DNA of 64,000 bases, taken from the NCBI GenBank assembly GCA_946480785.1, contig CAMLLD010000018.1, positions 10,313 to 74,312 on the forward strand. The letters are read 5' to 3'. The notes beneath the pieces are model-generated. The model searched no databases. It saw nothing but the letters and a program-made list of their open reading frames with translations, and was not told where the DNA came from. Positions within the stretch are counted from its first letter, which is position 1. The number at the start of each line of letters is the position of its first letter. A program made the translations under genes and the position numbers. Source of the DNA: an uncultured Blastocatellia bacterium. Lineage in GTDB: Bacteria > Acidobacteriota > Blastocatellia > Pyrinomonadales > Pyrinomonadaceae. Positions 56,867 to 64,000 of the stretch are shown here, piece by piece.

Positions 56867-58357
56867 TTAAACCTTTACCAAATCAAGGGAGGCTCGGAGT
56901 TGGCGGATACCGAGTTTGTCGAGAGCGACGGGGAGGCTGACACAGACCTGGGTGCCGAGACCGGGTGCGGAGTCGATGAGGAGTGTTCCGCCGACGGCCT
57001 GCGCGCGTTCTTCCATTCCTCTCAGGCCCAACGTGGCCACGCCCTGGCCGTCAGCGAGCATGGACTTTACGTTGAAGCCAATGCCGTCGTCAGCGATCAC
57101 CAGCATCAGATCGGCGCCGGTCCTTTCAAGCCTGACGGAGATGCGCTTGGCGCGTGCGTGGCGAATGACGTTCGTCACGCCTTCCTGCACGATGCGGAAA
57201 CAAGCAGTCTCCAACTCCGCGCAAAAACGATCGTCTTCGTCGAGCGACAGACTGCTGAACTCCGCCGCGAGGCCGGTGGCTTTCGCCTGCCGTTCGAGAT
57301 ACCAACGCACCGCGACGACCAAACCGAAATCGTCGAGCAACGCCGGCCGCAGATCGACGGAAAGATCCCGTACCTGATCGGCTGCTTCGTCGATCACGCT
57401 CAGGTTCTCCTGAATCGACTTTAGTATCTCCGGTTCAGCACACGTCTTCTGCAACGCGTGCAAGTTCATCTTGACGGCCGTCAGGATCTGCCCGACCTGA
57501 TCGTGTAGTTCGAGCGAGATGCGTCTTCGTTCAGCTTCCTGCGCTTCGATCAACCGGCGCGAATACGTGCGCGACGCTTCCTGCGCGCGCTTACGTTCGG
57601 AGATGTCGCGCACGCAACCCTGCACACTCACCGGTAGACCATCCTCGACGATCAAACGACTACTGACTTCCACCGGAATACGTTGACCACCCTTCGTGAT
57701 CATCTCGACTTCGTAAGTCGTCTCGCCGGAAGTCTCGAGCTTCTTGCACAACTGCTCGCGAACGTGATTCGCGTACTCCGCCGGGACCAGATCAGAGAAA
57801 TGCTTGCCGACGAGTTCTTCGCGCGTGTAACCGGAGAGCCGTTCGCCGGCGCGATTGACTGACGTGTAACGGCCGCTCATGTCGTGCAGGTAAAGCGCGT
57901 CTTTCGAATTGTCAAACAACTCGCGATAGCGCTCTTCGCTCTGGCACATCGCTTCGTTGCGGGCCTGCACGTCTCGCAACTTCGCGGCGATCTCTTTGTA
58001 CTCGGTGATGTCTTCGGTCAGTTGGACGAAATGAGTTGAGCGTCCCTCGTCGTCGCGGATCAGCGAGATGGTGTTGCGCACCCAAACGATGCTGCCGTCT
58101 TTACGAATATAACGGCCTTCAAGCGTAAAGGCCGGAATCTCTCCGGCCTTCAAAGCGCGAACCATTTCTGCGGTCGCGAGATCTTCGGGGTGAGTTAGCG
58201 TGCGGAAATCCGCAGTCAGCCGCAGTTCCGCTTCGGTGCAATCGATGATCCCGCAATACGCCGGATTGACCGCCAGCAACCGGCCCTCGAGATCAGTGAG
58301 GGATAAGCCTATGTCTGCATGCTCGAAACATGCTTTCAGGAGATCGTCGCTTCTCAT
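56867..58357 (-). CDS. NarX-type PAS histidine kinase
   Basis: About 496 aa from ATG 58357; a GTG at 58384 would add 9 residues and neither has a clear ribosome binding site. Two PAS domains (about 10-115 and 145-260; ARNEAMCQSEERYRELFDN), then a HisKA_3 dimerisation/His segment (EAERRRISLELHDQVGQILTA) and HATPase with GIGFN and GLRGMEERA. HisKA_3 kinases signal to NarL-type regulators, which fits the next gene. Soluble; the PAS domains imply a cytoplasmic redox, gas or small-molecule input. Confidence 0.93.
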   Translation of the reverse strand: MRSDDLLKACFEHADIGLSLTDLEGRLLAVNPAYCGIIDCTEAELRLTADFRTLTHPEDLATAEMVRALKAGEIPAFTLEGRYIRKDGSIVWVRNTISLIRDDEGRSTHFVQLTEDITEYKEIAAKLRDVQARNEAMCQSEERYRELFDNSKDALYLHDMSGRYTSVNRAGERLSGYTREELVGKHFSDLVPAEYANHVREQLCKKLETSGETTYEVEMITKGGQRIPVEVSSRLIVEDGLPVSVQGCVRDISERKRAQEASRTYSRRLIEAQEAERRRISLELHDQVGQILTAVKMNLHALQKTCAEPEILKSIQENLSVIDEAADQVRDLSVDLRPALLDDFGLVVAVRWYLERQAKATGLAAEFSSLSLDEDDRFCAELETACFRIVQEGVTNVIRHARAKRISVRLERTGADLMLVIADDGIGFNVKSMLADGQGVATLGLRGMEERAQAVGGTLLIDSAPGLGTQVCVSLPVALDKLGIRQLRASLDLVKV

Positions 58358-58536
58358 CGCCGGACAGAATGCGGCGCGGCCCACATTTCACGCGCTTAAT
58401 TGTTTGAAACGAGAGGTGAGATCGGTCGCGTGGACTACGAGGGCGATCGTGTAAGAGCACCACGCGTTATCGGTCAGACGACCTCTGTCTGCGACGGGGA
58501 TTCTAAATGCTGTAGCAGTTGCGGCGCAACGGGTAA

Positions 58537-59445
58537 TTAGCCGCAAGTTAAGGAAGGCGCTTCTTCGAGGATGAGATCTGTAAACGTTGTTACCACATTC
58601 GGATCGAATTCCCGGCCGCTGCCGCGTTGCAAACGCTCGAACGCCGCCGCATGACTCATCAGGGCCGCTCCGTCTTTGGCCGTCGTCAGCAGGTCAAACT
58701 CCCTGGCCGCCCGCAGCACACGCGCGCCCAACGGGATCTGCTCGCCGATCAATCCGAACGGAGTGCCGCTGCCGTCGTAGTTCTCAAACTGATAACGAAT
58801 GATGTCGGCCGCGTCCTTAAACTCCGCGACACCGCCCACGATCCGCAGGTCCTGCAGGTATGCCGCCGCCGTGAGATCGACCATCAACTCCGCGCTCAGG
58901 CCCAGCTTTTCGCCGAGCAGCTCAGCGTACTTACTCACGCGCGCCGCATGCGCGTAGAGCGACTCGTCCTTCGACTGCACCAGCGACGACATCGCCCGCA
59001 CGAAACCCAGCTTCAACTCCTGAATACGCGCGTGGAGACGTTCGTTATTAGCCGTGAGCAGATGCTGTTGCTTGTTGGTCTGGTAATGCTGGACCGCGCG
59101 GCTGACACGCAGCTTCAGATCGTCGTTGTTCCAGGGCTTGTTGATGTACATGTACACCAGACCGCAGTTAACTGCTTCGACGAGAGCTTCGAGATCCGTG
59201 TAGCCGGTCAGAAGAATTCGCACCATGTGCGGACGGCGCGCGGCGCTGCGTTTCAACAAGTCGACGCCGGTCATCGAAGGCATGCGCTGGTCGGTGATGA
59301 TGACGGCGACCTCGTGCTGGTCCAACAATTCGATCGCCTCTTCACCGGACGACGCCGTTAGGCAGGAGTAGTCCGCGCGAAAGAGTTTTTCCAGCAGGCG
59401 AATGTTTGCCGGTTCATCATCGACGATTAAAAGTTTGTAAGTCAT
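58537..59445 (-). CDS. Response regulator with degenerate HD-GYP domain
   Basis: A 302-aa protein with a receiver (1-120, acceptor D52 in IITDQRMPSMTG) and a C-terminal HD-GYP-like domain (about 145-290). The latter keeps the fold signature YDGSGTPFGLIGEQIPLGARVL but the residues that bind the metal are lost: the HD pair region is LQDL (H replaced by Q198), the HHE segment is QFENYDGSG, and GYP is GTP. It should therefore not hydrolyse cyclic-di-GMP and may act as a binding or output platform. Translationally coupled to the receiver-kinase upstream. Confidence 0.9.
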   Translation of the reverse strand: MTYKLLIVDDEPANIRLLEKLFRADYSCLTASSGEEAIELLDQHEVAVIITDQRMPSMTGVDLLKRSAARRPHMVRILLTGYTDLEALVEAVNCGLVYMYINKPWNNDDLKLRVSRAVQHYQTNKQQHLLTANNERLHARIQELKLGFVRAMSSLVQSKDESLYAHAARVSKYAELLGEKLGLSAELMVDLTAAAYLQDLRIVGGVAEFKDAADIIRYQFENYDGSGTPFGLIGEQIPLGARVLRAAREFDLLTTAKDGAALMSHAAAFERLQRGSGREFDPNVVTTFTDLILEEAPSLTCG

Positions 59446-60758
59446 TTGCTTCCTCGCTCCTCTTGTTTTTCGATCGGAATCGAGACCCTGAACGTGGTCC
59501 CAACGCCGCGCATGCTTTCGACGGTGATGGTCCCGCCGTGTTTTTCAATGATTCCGTAACTGATTGACAGACCGAGGCCGGTGCCTTCACCGACGGGTTT
59601 CGTCGTGAAGAAAGGATCGAAGATCCGTTTCATGTGTTCGGGTTCGATGCCGCAGCCCGTGTCGCTGATCGTTACGACGGCAGAATCGCCTGCCAGCGCG
59701 GTCGAAATCGAGACTTCACCTTTGCCTTCGATCGATTGCGCGGCGTTCACCAGCAAGTTGGTCCACACCTGGTTCAACTGGCCGGCGTAACAATTGACGA
59801 GCGGCAGCGTTCCGTACTTTCGCACGAGGCGAATCGTGCCGCTGCCGTAGTAACGCGAAACGATCCGAATCGTCGCGTCGAGACTCTCGTGCAGATCGAT
59901 GCGTTTGAACTCGGCGTCGTCGAGACGGCAAAACAGCCGCAGGTTCTGGACCACGTCGCGGATACGTTCGGCGCCTTCGAGACAATCGGCGATCATCGAG
60001 CGCAGATCCGGCAGCAGCAGGTCGTAGCCAATCTCTTTTTTCGTGAGCGCCAACTCAGTCGCTTGTGGCTCCGGCAGTTTCGTTCGTTCGTAGATCGTGA
60101 GGATCAACTCCAAACGGCCGAGATAGCCGCGGATCAGATCCATGTTGCCGTAGACGAAACCAGCGGGATTGTTTAGCTCGTGTGCGATGCCCGCGGCGAG
60201 TTGGCCCAGTCCCGCCATCTTTTCGCTGTGGACGATCTGCGCCTGTAGTCGTTCGAGTTCGGCTTTCCTTTCGGAGAGCTCGATGTTCTGGCGTTCGAGA
60301 TCCGCACGATAGCGGCGGGCAGTTAGTGTGAGGTCACGGCGTTCGAGCGCGCGTTCCACCGCGAAACTCAGCACCTGGAGTTCGATCGGTTTGATCAGGT
60401 AATCCGTCGCGCCGAGATGCAGCGCGTCGCGAATACGCTGCGGGCGAGCGATGCCCGAGATCATGATCACGGTTGTGTCCGGATAGCGGAGACGAATCTC
60501 TCGCAACAACTCGACACCGTTGCGGCCGGGCATCTGAATGTCGGAAATGACGAGGCCGTAAGTGTCGCGCGCGAGTTTGGCGAGGGCTTCGTCGCTCGAA
60601 GCAGCAGTCGCGCAGGTGTAGTTCTCATTCAGAAAATCAGCGAACATGTCTCTGATCGACTCGTCGTCATCAACCACGAGGATGCGCCGCGCGGCCTGGT
60701 CTGAGGCGTAAGCAACCGCGGCGTTTTCGTTCGCCTGGTATTGCGCGACGGGCAACAT
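59442..60758 (-). CDS. Receiver-histidine kinase
   Basis: A 438-aa soluble protein: receiver (about 25-140, acceptor in VISDIQMPG), coiled-coil linker (about 145-185, [25 protein letters not shown]), HisKA with [15 protein letters not shown], and HATPase with [15 protein letters not shown]. No membrane segment. The receiver-first order means the kinase is probably tuned by another kinase. Its ATG region begins 3 bases after a secreted metalloprotease-like gene, and its end overlaps the HD-GYP-like regulator by ATGA; all five genes to 63077 are so closely spaced that one transcript is likely. Confidence 0.92.
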   Translation of the reverse strand: MLPVAQYQANENAAVAYASDQAARRILVVDDDESIRDMFADFLNENYTCATAASSDEALAKLARDTYGLVISDIQMPGRNGVELLREIRLRYPDTTVIMISGIARPQRIRDALHLGATDYLIKPIELQVLSFAVERALERRDLTLTARRYRADLERQNIELSERKAELERLQAQIVHSEKMAGLGQLAAGIAHELNNPAGFVYGNMDLIRGYLGRLELILTIYERTKLPEPQATELALTKKEIGYDLLLPDLRSMIADCLEGAERIRDVVQNLRLFCRLDDAEFKRIDLHESLDATIRIVSRYYGSGTIRLVRKYGTLPLVNCYAGQLNQVWTNLLVNAAQSIEGKGEVSISTALAGDSAVVTISDTGCGIEPEHMKRIFDPFFTTKPVGEGTGLGLSISYGIIEKHGGTITVESMRGVGTTFRVSIPIEKQEERGSK

Positions 60759-60761
60759 GGT

Positions 60762-61460
60762 TCAGGGTTTGGGAACGACGATCGGTGTGTCGTCGTCGAC
60801 CGGCTCTTCGCCTTCGTCGCTGCTCTTTTTCGTGATTGGCGTGCGGCTGACTTGAAGCGCTAACTGCTTGTAAGCGAGTTTCACTTGCGCCACGTCGCAT
60901 GCGGTCGGACCAGGCATTTCGTTGGCGACGTTGATTGGACCAAACTGGTTCATCACCGTCGTCTTTGCTTTGCAGGAGTAACAATCGAACAGGCCGAAGT
61001 TGTGGCCCAGTTCGTGAGCGACGGCGTCGGTGAGCGCTTTGGGATTCGTCAGTGCGGGATCGATGACGATCGACGCCCACGAGAGCATGCGATCGCCGCG
61101 CGTGCTGTAAGCACGAAGCTCGGTGAGATGGCGCTTCTGCTTGTCGAAGACGATGCCGCGTTCGATGGTCAGGCAGTTTTCGCAATAGCGGGGAGACGCT
61201 GTTATGCCGGCGTATTCAAATTTGACTCGCGAGCCGGTCACGTCAGAGACGGCGTTCCAGCTCGCGAGTGGGGTCAAGAGAAACGACAATTCGCTTGGTT
61301 GGAAATCGCTCTCGACTACATAGACCTTCACCTGGCTGCCGCTGGGCCACGTCCAGAAACCGGCGGGTGGCGCTTGCACTCCGACGTCGCAACGCTTTGT
61401 CTGCGCCCAGAGTTGGAGCCAGGTCGCGAGGATGATCAGCAGCACGGAGATGAGCTTCAC
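60762..61460 (-). CDS. Secreted zincin-like metalloprotease (M7/M10-like)
   Basis: A 232-aa exported protein. A signal peptide (about 1-19) precedes a zincin domain with HELGHNFGLFD (H149, E150, H153, D159: H-E-x-x-H-x-x-G-x-x-D) and a Met-turn TVMN (M170). Cys pairs C93-x-x-C96 and C160-x-x-C163 are conserved with the paralogue at 61462-62112. Third ligand Asp instead of His resembles snapalysin-type metzincins. It should be a periplasmic or secreted protease. A low-complexity Glu/Asp-rich tail (about 205-232) is unlike its paralogue. The spacing to both neighbours is 1 and 3 bases. Confidence 0.87.
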   Translation of the reverse strand: MKLISVLLIILATWLQLWAQTKRCDVGVQAPPAGFWTWPSGSQVKVYVVESDFQPSELSFLLTPLASWNAVSDVTGSRVKFEYAGITASPRYCENCLTIERGIVFDKQKRHLTELRAYSTRGDRMLSWASIVIDPALTNPKALTDAVAHELGHNFGLFDCYSCKAKTTVMNQFGPINVANEMPGPTACDVAQVKLAYKQLALQVSRTPITKKSSDEGEEPVDDDTPIVVPKP

Positions 61461-61461
61461 G

Positions 61462-62112
61462 TTATTCCTTTCGCTTTTCGCTGCCCGGATTGTTTTCGAC
61501 GCGGCGGTGGAGGTCGTACACGGTGCGCACGACTTCGAGATCGCACGGTGAGGGCGTGACGCGGCCGTTGTCGCGATTGATGCTCGGAAAGCCGTTCATG
61601 ATCGTCTGCTTCTTTTTGCAGGTGGCGCAGTCATACAAGCCGAGGCTGTGGCCGAGTTCGTGAGTCATGAAGCCGAGTAGCGCCTGTGGGTTCGTGGTGG
61701 CGAAGTCGAAATCGATCCAGGCCGAGACGAGCAAGCCGTCACGGTCCTGTTTGAGTGGATTGAAGAACGCGTAGTGCTTGTTGTCCTGCTTGTGCACGTC
61801 GCGGCGCGTGACGGTGAGACACGCGTCGCATTGCGAGAGGTTTTCGGTGTCGCCGGCATAAGCGAACGTCACGCCTGCGCCGGCGTCTTTGGCTGCGTCT
61901 GACCACGTGCTCATGGCAGCAAGCAATGTCTCGCGCTGTTCGGGCGTGAACATACCGCGCATGAAATAGACCTTCACGCTCGTGTCGGGCGGCCAGTAGT
62001 AAGAGTTGGCCGGTGGCGCGTTGCGATTGGTGACGCAATCCAGCGCAAGGTTCTGTGCGAGCGCGTGGGTTGCGCTGGCGAAGAGTAGAAGAGTGATGAA
62101 GATATGCTTCAT
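61462..62112 (-). CDS. Secreted zincin-like metalloprotease (M7/M10-like), paralogue
   Basis: A 216-aa exported protein with a signal peptide (about 1-20, ending HALAQ). The zincin core HELGHSLGLYD (H151, E152, H155, D161) and Met-turn TIMN (M172) follow C95-x-x-C98; C162-x-x-C165 sits beside the active site. The mature opening DCVTNRNAPPANSYYWPPD corresponds to CDVGVQAPPAGFWTWPSG in the neighbour, so the two arose by tandem duplication. It is predicted to cleave a periplasmic or extracellular substrate. It overlaps the LolA-like gene by ATGA and is followed by its paralogue after 1 base. Confidence 0.87.
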   Translation of the reverse strand: MKHIFITLLLFASATHALAQNLALDCVTNRNAPPANSYYWPPDTSVKVYFMRGMFTPEQRETLLAAMSTWSDAAKDAGAGVTFAYAGDTENLSQCDACLTVTRRDVHKQDNKHYAFFNPLKQDRDGLLVSAWIDFDFATTNPQALLGFMTHELGHSLGLYDCATCKKKQTIMNGFPSINRDNGRVTPSPCDLEVVRTVYDLHRRVENNPGSEKRKE

Positions 62113-63077
62113 GGCCGTGTGCGCGCTGTCAGGGTGCTGGGTTGATCCCGAGTGACCGGTTGGTCCAACTCCTTCACGCTGACGGTGCTCGCGAAGAGTT
62201 TGTAGTCGTAGTACCGCACGCGAATGCGGTAGTTAACATCGCGTTTGGGAAAGTGGAGAACGTCATCTGCTTCGGTGCGGCTCGGAAACGCGAAACAATC
62301 CCTCTCTGGTTTTCTTCCTTCGGTGTTGACGTTCTCCGCTGTTAGGTCCGTAACGTAGTTCGTCTCGCCCGTCGTGTCGTTCATCGCTGCGTCCGCTGTA
62401 CTGAGGGTCTCGCGCCAGGTTTCGAACTGCGGAAAGCGCTGCTTGCCTTGGGGTTCGACCGTGCCTTTGACTCTGACCATCTGGTACGTGGCGGCGTCAA
62501 TCCACACGGTCCCGCGAAAGAACCTTTCGCTCATGCGATACGGGTTCGGTTGGACCGCAGGCTCGACGTTGAGCACGTAGACGCGCTGGCCAACGAGTAA
62601 CTCCTCGTCGCGATACGTGACCCGATACTTCGCGGTCTCGGTGATGTCGATGCCGAGCAGTTGCGCGCCAGCGAGGTCCTGAATGTCTTCCTTTGTGATC
62701 CGCATCTCGCGAATCGTCGACGGCGGGTGATACGTGACGCGCTCGATGCGCCGGCCGCGGTCGTCGAAGAGAAACTCGGAGTTACGCACGTACTGGCCCG
62801 TGACCTCGCCGTTTGGACCAATCGTCTGCAGCACGACCTCGCGTTTGAACGTGTGCTGATTAAGCGCCTGCCGTAGCTGAGCTTCAGTCCTGAGAAACGA
62901 CTCAACGATCGTCTCAGGCGTCCGCAGCCGCATCGGCGGCGGCTCAGTGTTTAGTATGTCCGCCTGATCTAGAACGGTGGTCTGCGCACGAACACCGGCC
63001 TGTTGCGCATGGACCACTCCCAACGCTGCGAGCGCAACGACAAGAATGACGGAGCTCTGCTTCGTTCGTCGGGTCAT
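62109..63077 (-). CDS. Exported LolA-like protein
   Basis: A 322-aa exported protein with a signal peptide (about 1-24, ending VVHAQ). The middle and C-terminal part (about 75-320) is beta-rich with FLFDDRGRRIERVTYHPP, RVYVLNVEPA, FFRGTVWIDAATYQMVRVKGTVEP and KRDVNYRIRVRYYDYKLF, resembling LolA/LppX-type outer-membrane lipoprotein-sorting proteins that bind lipids. It is the first gene of the run that continues into two secreted proteases and a two-component pair, so it may be part of a secreted sensing or processing apparatus. No ribosome binding site is clear. Confidence 0.8.
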   Translation of the reverse strand: MTRRTKQSSVILVVALAALGVVHAQQAGVRAQTTVLDQADILNTEPPPMRLRTPETIVESFLRTEAQLRQALNQHTFKREVVLQTIGPNGEVTGQYVRNSEFLFDDRGRRIERVTYHPPSTIREMRITKEDIQDLAGAQLLGIDITETAKYRVTYRDEELLVGQRVYVLNVEPAVQPNPYRMSERFFRGTVWIDAATYQMVRVKGTVEPQGKQRFPQFETWRETLSTADAAMNDTTGETNYVTDLTAENVNTEGRKPERDCFAFPSRTEADDVLHFPKRDVNYRIRVRYYDYKLFASTVSVKELDQPVTRDQPSTLTARTRP

Positions 63078-63261
63078 AAGACTTACGGACTTAACTATGG
63101 GGCGTTAAGCAGCGGGCGAAGCCAAAGAACCAAGCTTTCCGCCCCAACTCGGGCGTGCAAACAGCCATTTCCGGCTGCCCCCTCAAGCGGGGCATCTCGC
63201 GTGCCAACACCCGGTCTCGCCTTAACCCAGAATTGATGTATAGTGGGCTCGAAGACCGTCC

Positions 63262-63480
63262 ATGAGCACACGATCTGACAACCTTGTTTCCGAAATCAGG
63301 TCTCTTCCCGAGGAGGAGAAACTGAAGGTGCTTGACGCCCTCCTCACCGATCTCGACAAGCGTGATCCGGAGATCGATCGCGTTTGGGCAAGCGAGGCGC
63401 GGAAACGGTGGGAGGCCTATAAGGCAGGCGAGGTGGCGACGGTTTCGTATGAAGAGTTGATGGCTAAATACTCACGCTAA
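63262..63480 (+). CDS. Addiction-module antitoxin-like protein (TIGR02574/PF09720 type)
   Basis: A 72-aa helical protein with the antitoxin pattern SLPEEEKLKVLDALLTDLDK, DPEIDRVWASEARKRWEAYKAG and VSYEELMAKY. In known modules such a gene is followed by a RelE/ParE toxin; no toxin follows here (only 19 bases before an opposing gene). It may be an orphan or its toxin may have been lost. The start is ATG at 63262 with no strong ribosome binding site. Confidence 0.8.
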   Translation: MSTRSDNLVSEIRSLPEEEKLKVLDALLTDLDKRDPEIDRVWASEARKRWEAYKAGEVATVSYEELMAKYSR

Positions 63481-63499
63481 GTGAACACCTAAGTTTGCC

Positions 63500-63736
63500 T
63501 CAACGTCTTCCAATAGCGGCATTGTCCTGCGTCACGACGCGCGTTGAGACTTCCGACCTGCCGACTGAGCGGACGCGAAAGCTTTCGAGTTGGTCCAAAC
63601 GAGCAGTCACGTCGGCCAGCGCAGGCGTCGGATTTTGGAAGCTCGCGTTGTTCGTCATTGCCGTAACGATTTGACGGCCCTTTGCTAACTTTTCCGGCAC
63701 AGTGAGATGTCTCAGGTTCAATCTGATTCTAGCCAT
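63500..63736 (-). pseudogene. Broken gene, N-terminus of a helical repeat-type protein
   Basis: From ATG 63736, MARIRLNLRHLTVPEKLAKGRQIVTAMTNNASF matches the opening of an approximately 200-aa family seen with FN3-like domains in several phyla. After ALADVTARLDQLES the frame becomes unlike that family and stops at 63500. In the next frame the peptide KAFASAQSAGRKSQRAS would continue in a helical, Ala-rich style, so a one-base shift is likely. The window after it carries no remaining domain. The call is an inference; a true 78-aa protein cannot be excluded. Confidence 0.5.
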
Positions 63737-64000
63737 AGGACTTTCCTTTCTGGGCAATTGTTGTTTGAGACTCAGGGAGACATAGTTAAGCGTCGTGAGT
63801 TGCTGTCTATCCGCCGCGAGGGAATGACTTGAGTCGCGGAGAATGCATGTTGAATCCCGGAAGTTACGTCTTGAATCTCTGCGCTGTTGCTTGTGCGCTG
63901 CGAATCTTGCTTAGCTTCTCGGCGATCCCCTTTGTCCTGCCGCGGAATGCAGTTGCAGTTTTCCGTACTCAAGACATCGCTCCGTCGCAGCTAAACATCG

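Noticed and set aside
63090..63240. Sequence around ACTTAAC...GTTAAGC resembling an integron attC site
   Set aside because: The GTT-type and AAC-type boxes are in the wrong order and spacing for an attC site, and no integrase is nearby.
63772..63972. 66-aa minus-strand open frame at the right end
   Set aside because: No family features, Ser/Arg/Gln-rich composition and no ribosome binding site.

Overview
The window looks like part of an Acidobacteriota chromosome, probably of the Blastocatellia type. This is inferred from the gene families rather than from any rRNA: an ECF sigma factor of the TIGR02999 type sits next to a very large Ser/Thr kinase with TPRs, there is an Oar-like TonB-dependent receptor with an N-terminal carboxypeptidase-regulatory domain, PQQ-type beta-propeller proteins are numerous, GC content is moderate to high, and TTG/GTG starts and stop/start overlaps are common. 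No rRNA, tRNA, CRISPR array, phage or intact transposase was recognised.

Layout. 22-3848 (minus): two multidomain histidine kinases. 3905-6912 (minus): a compact gas vesicle cluster transcribed gvpF-gvpS/M-gvpL-gvpK-gvpJ-gvpA, reading toward the kinases, with a small Cys/His protein upstream. 7230-7361: a palindromic element flanked by 15-bp direct repeats. 7419-23914 (plus): a long co-directional run of ECF sigma factor, 1712-aa Ser/Thr kinase, LuxE-like adenylating enzyme, LuxC-like acyl reductase, glycosyltransferase, LolD/MacB-like ABC ATPase, FtsX-type permease, PQQ propeller and TPR protein; most junctions overlap by 1-8 bases. 23915-45743: mainly envelope and periplasmic genes, including seven of the eight PQQ-type beta-propeller proteins, a TonB-dependent receptor, a flavin-dependent halogenase-like protein paired with a HemN-like radical SAM protein, a CPA2 antiporter, an ankyrin protein, an Fe-dependent alcohol dehydrogenase and an alpha/beta hydrolase. 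45744-46216: a non-coding, repeat-rich convergent intergenic region with nested hairpins and two tandem repeats. 46217-49212 (minus): a sodium:solute symporter with its DUF3311-like partner, and an O-methyltransferase.

49302-60758 (minus) is almost entirely signal transduction: NtrC-type regulator, hybrid kinase, PAS kinase, AAA+/receiver fusion, NarL-type regulator, NarX-type kinase, receiver with a degenerate HD-GYP domain, and receiver-kinase. The last two belong to a tightly packed five-gene run that begins with a secreted LolA-like protein and two secreted zincin-like metalloproteases (58537-63077). The right end holds an antitoxin-like gene without a toxin, a probably broken gene and little else.

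The best candidates for undescribed systems are: (1) the reduced gas vesicle cluster lacking recognisable gvpN, gvpG and gvpO, followed by sensor kinases; (2) the secreted-protease/two-component operon; (3) the sigma factor/kinase-headed operon encoding a LuxE/LuxC-like acid-to-aldehyde pair, glycosyltransferase and exporter; (4) the ClpB-D2-like AAA+ ATPase fused to a receiver domain. A dispersed short repeat (core CACAGAT..ACACGAAT..ACACGGATC) occurs both between genes and in frame inside genes.
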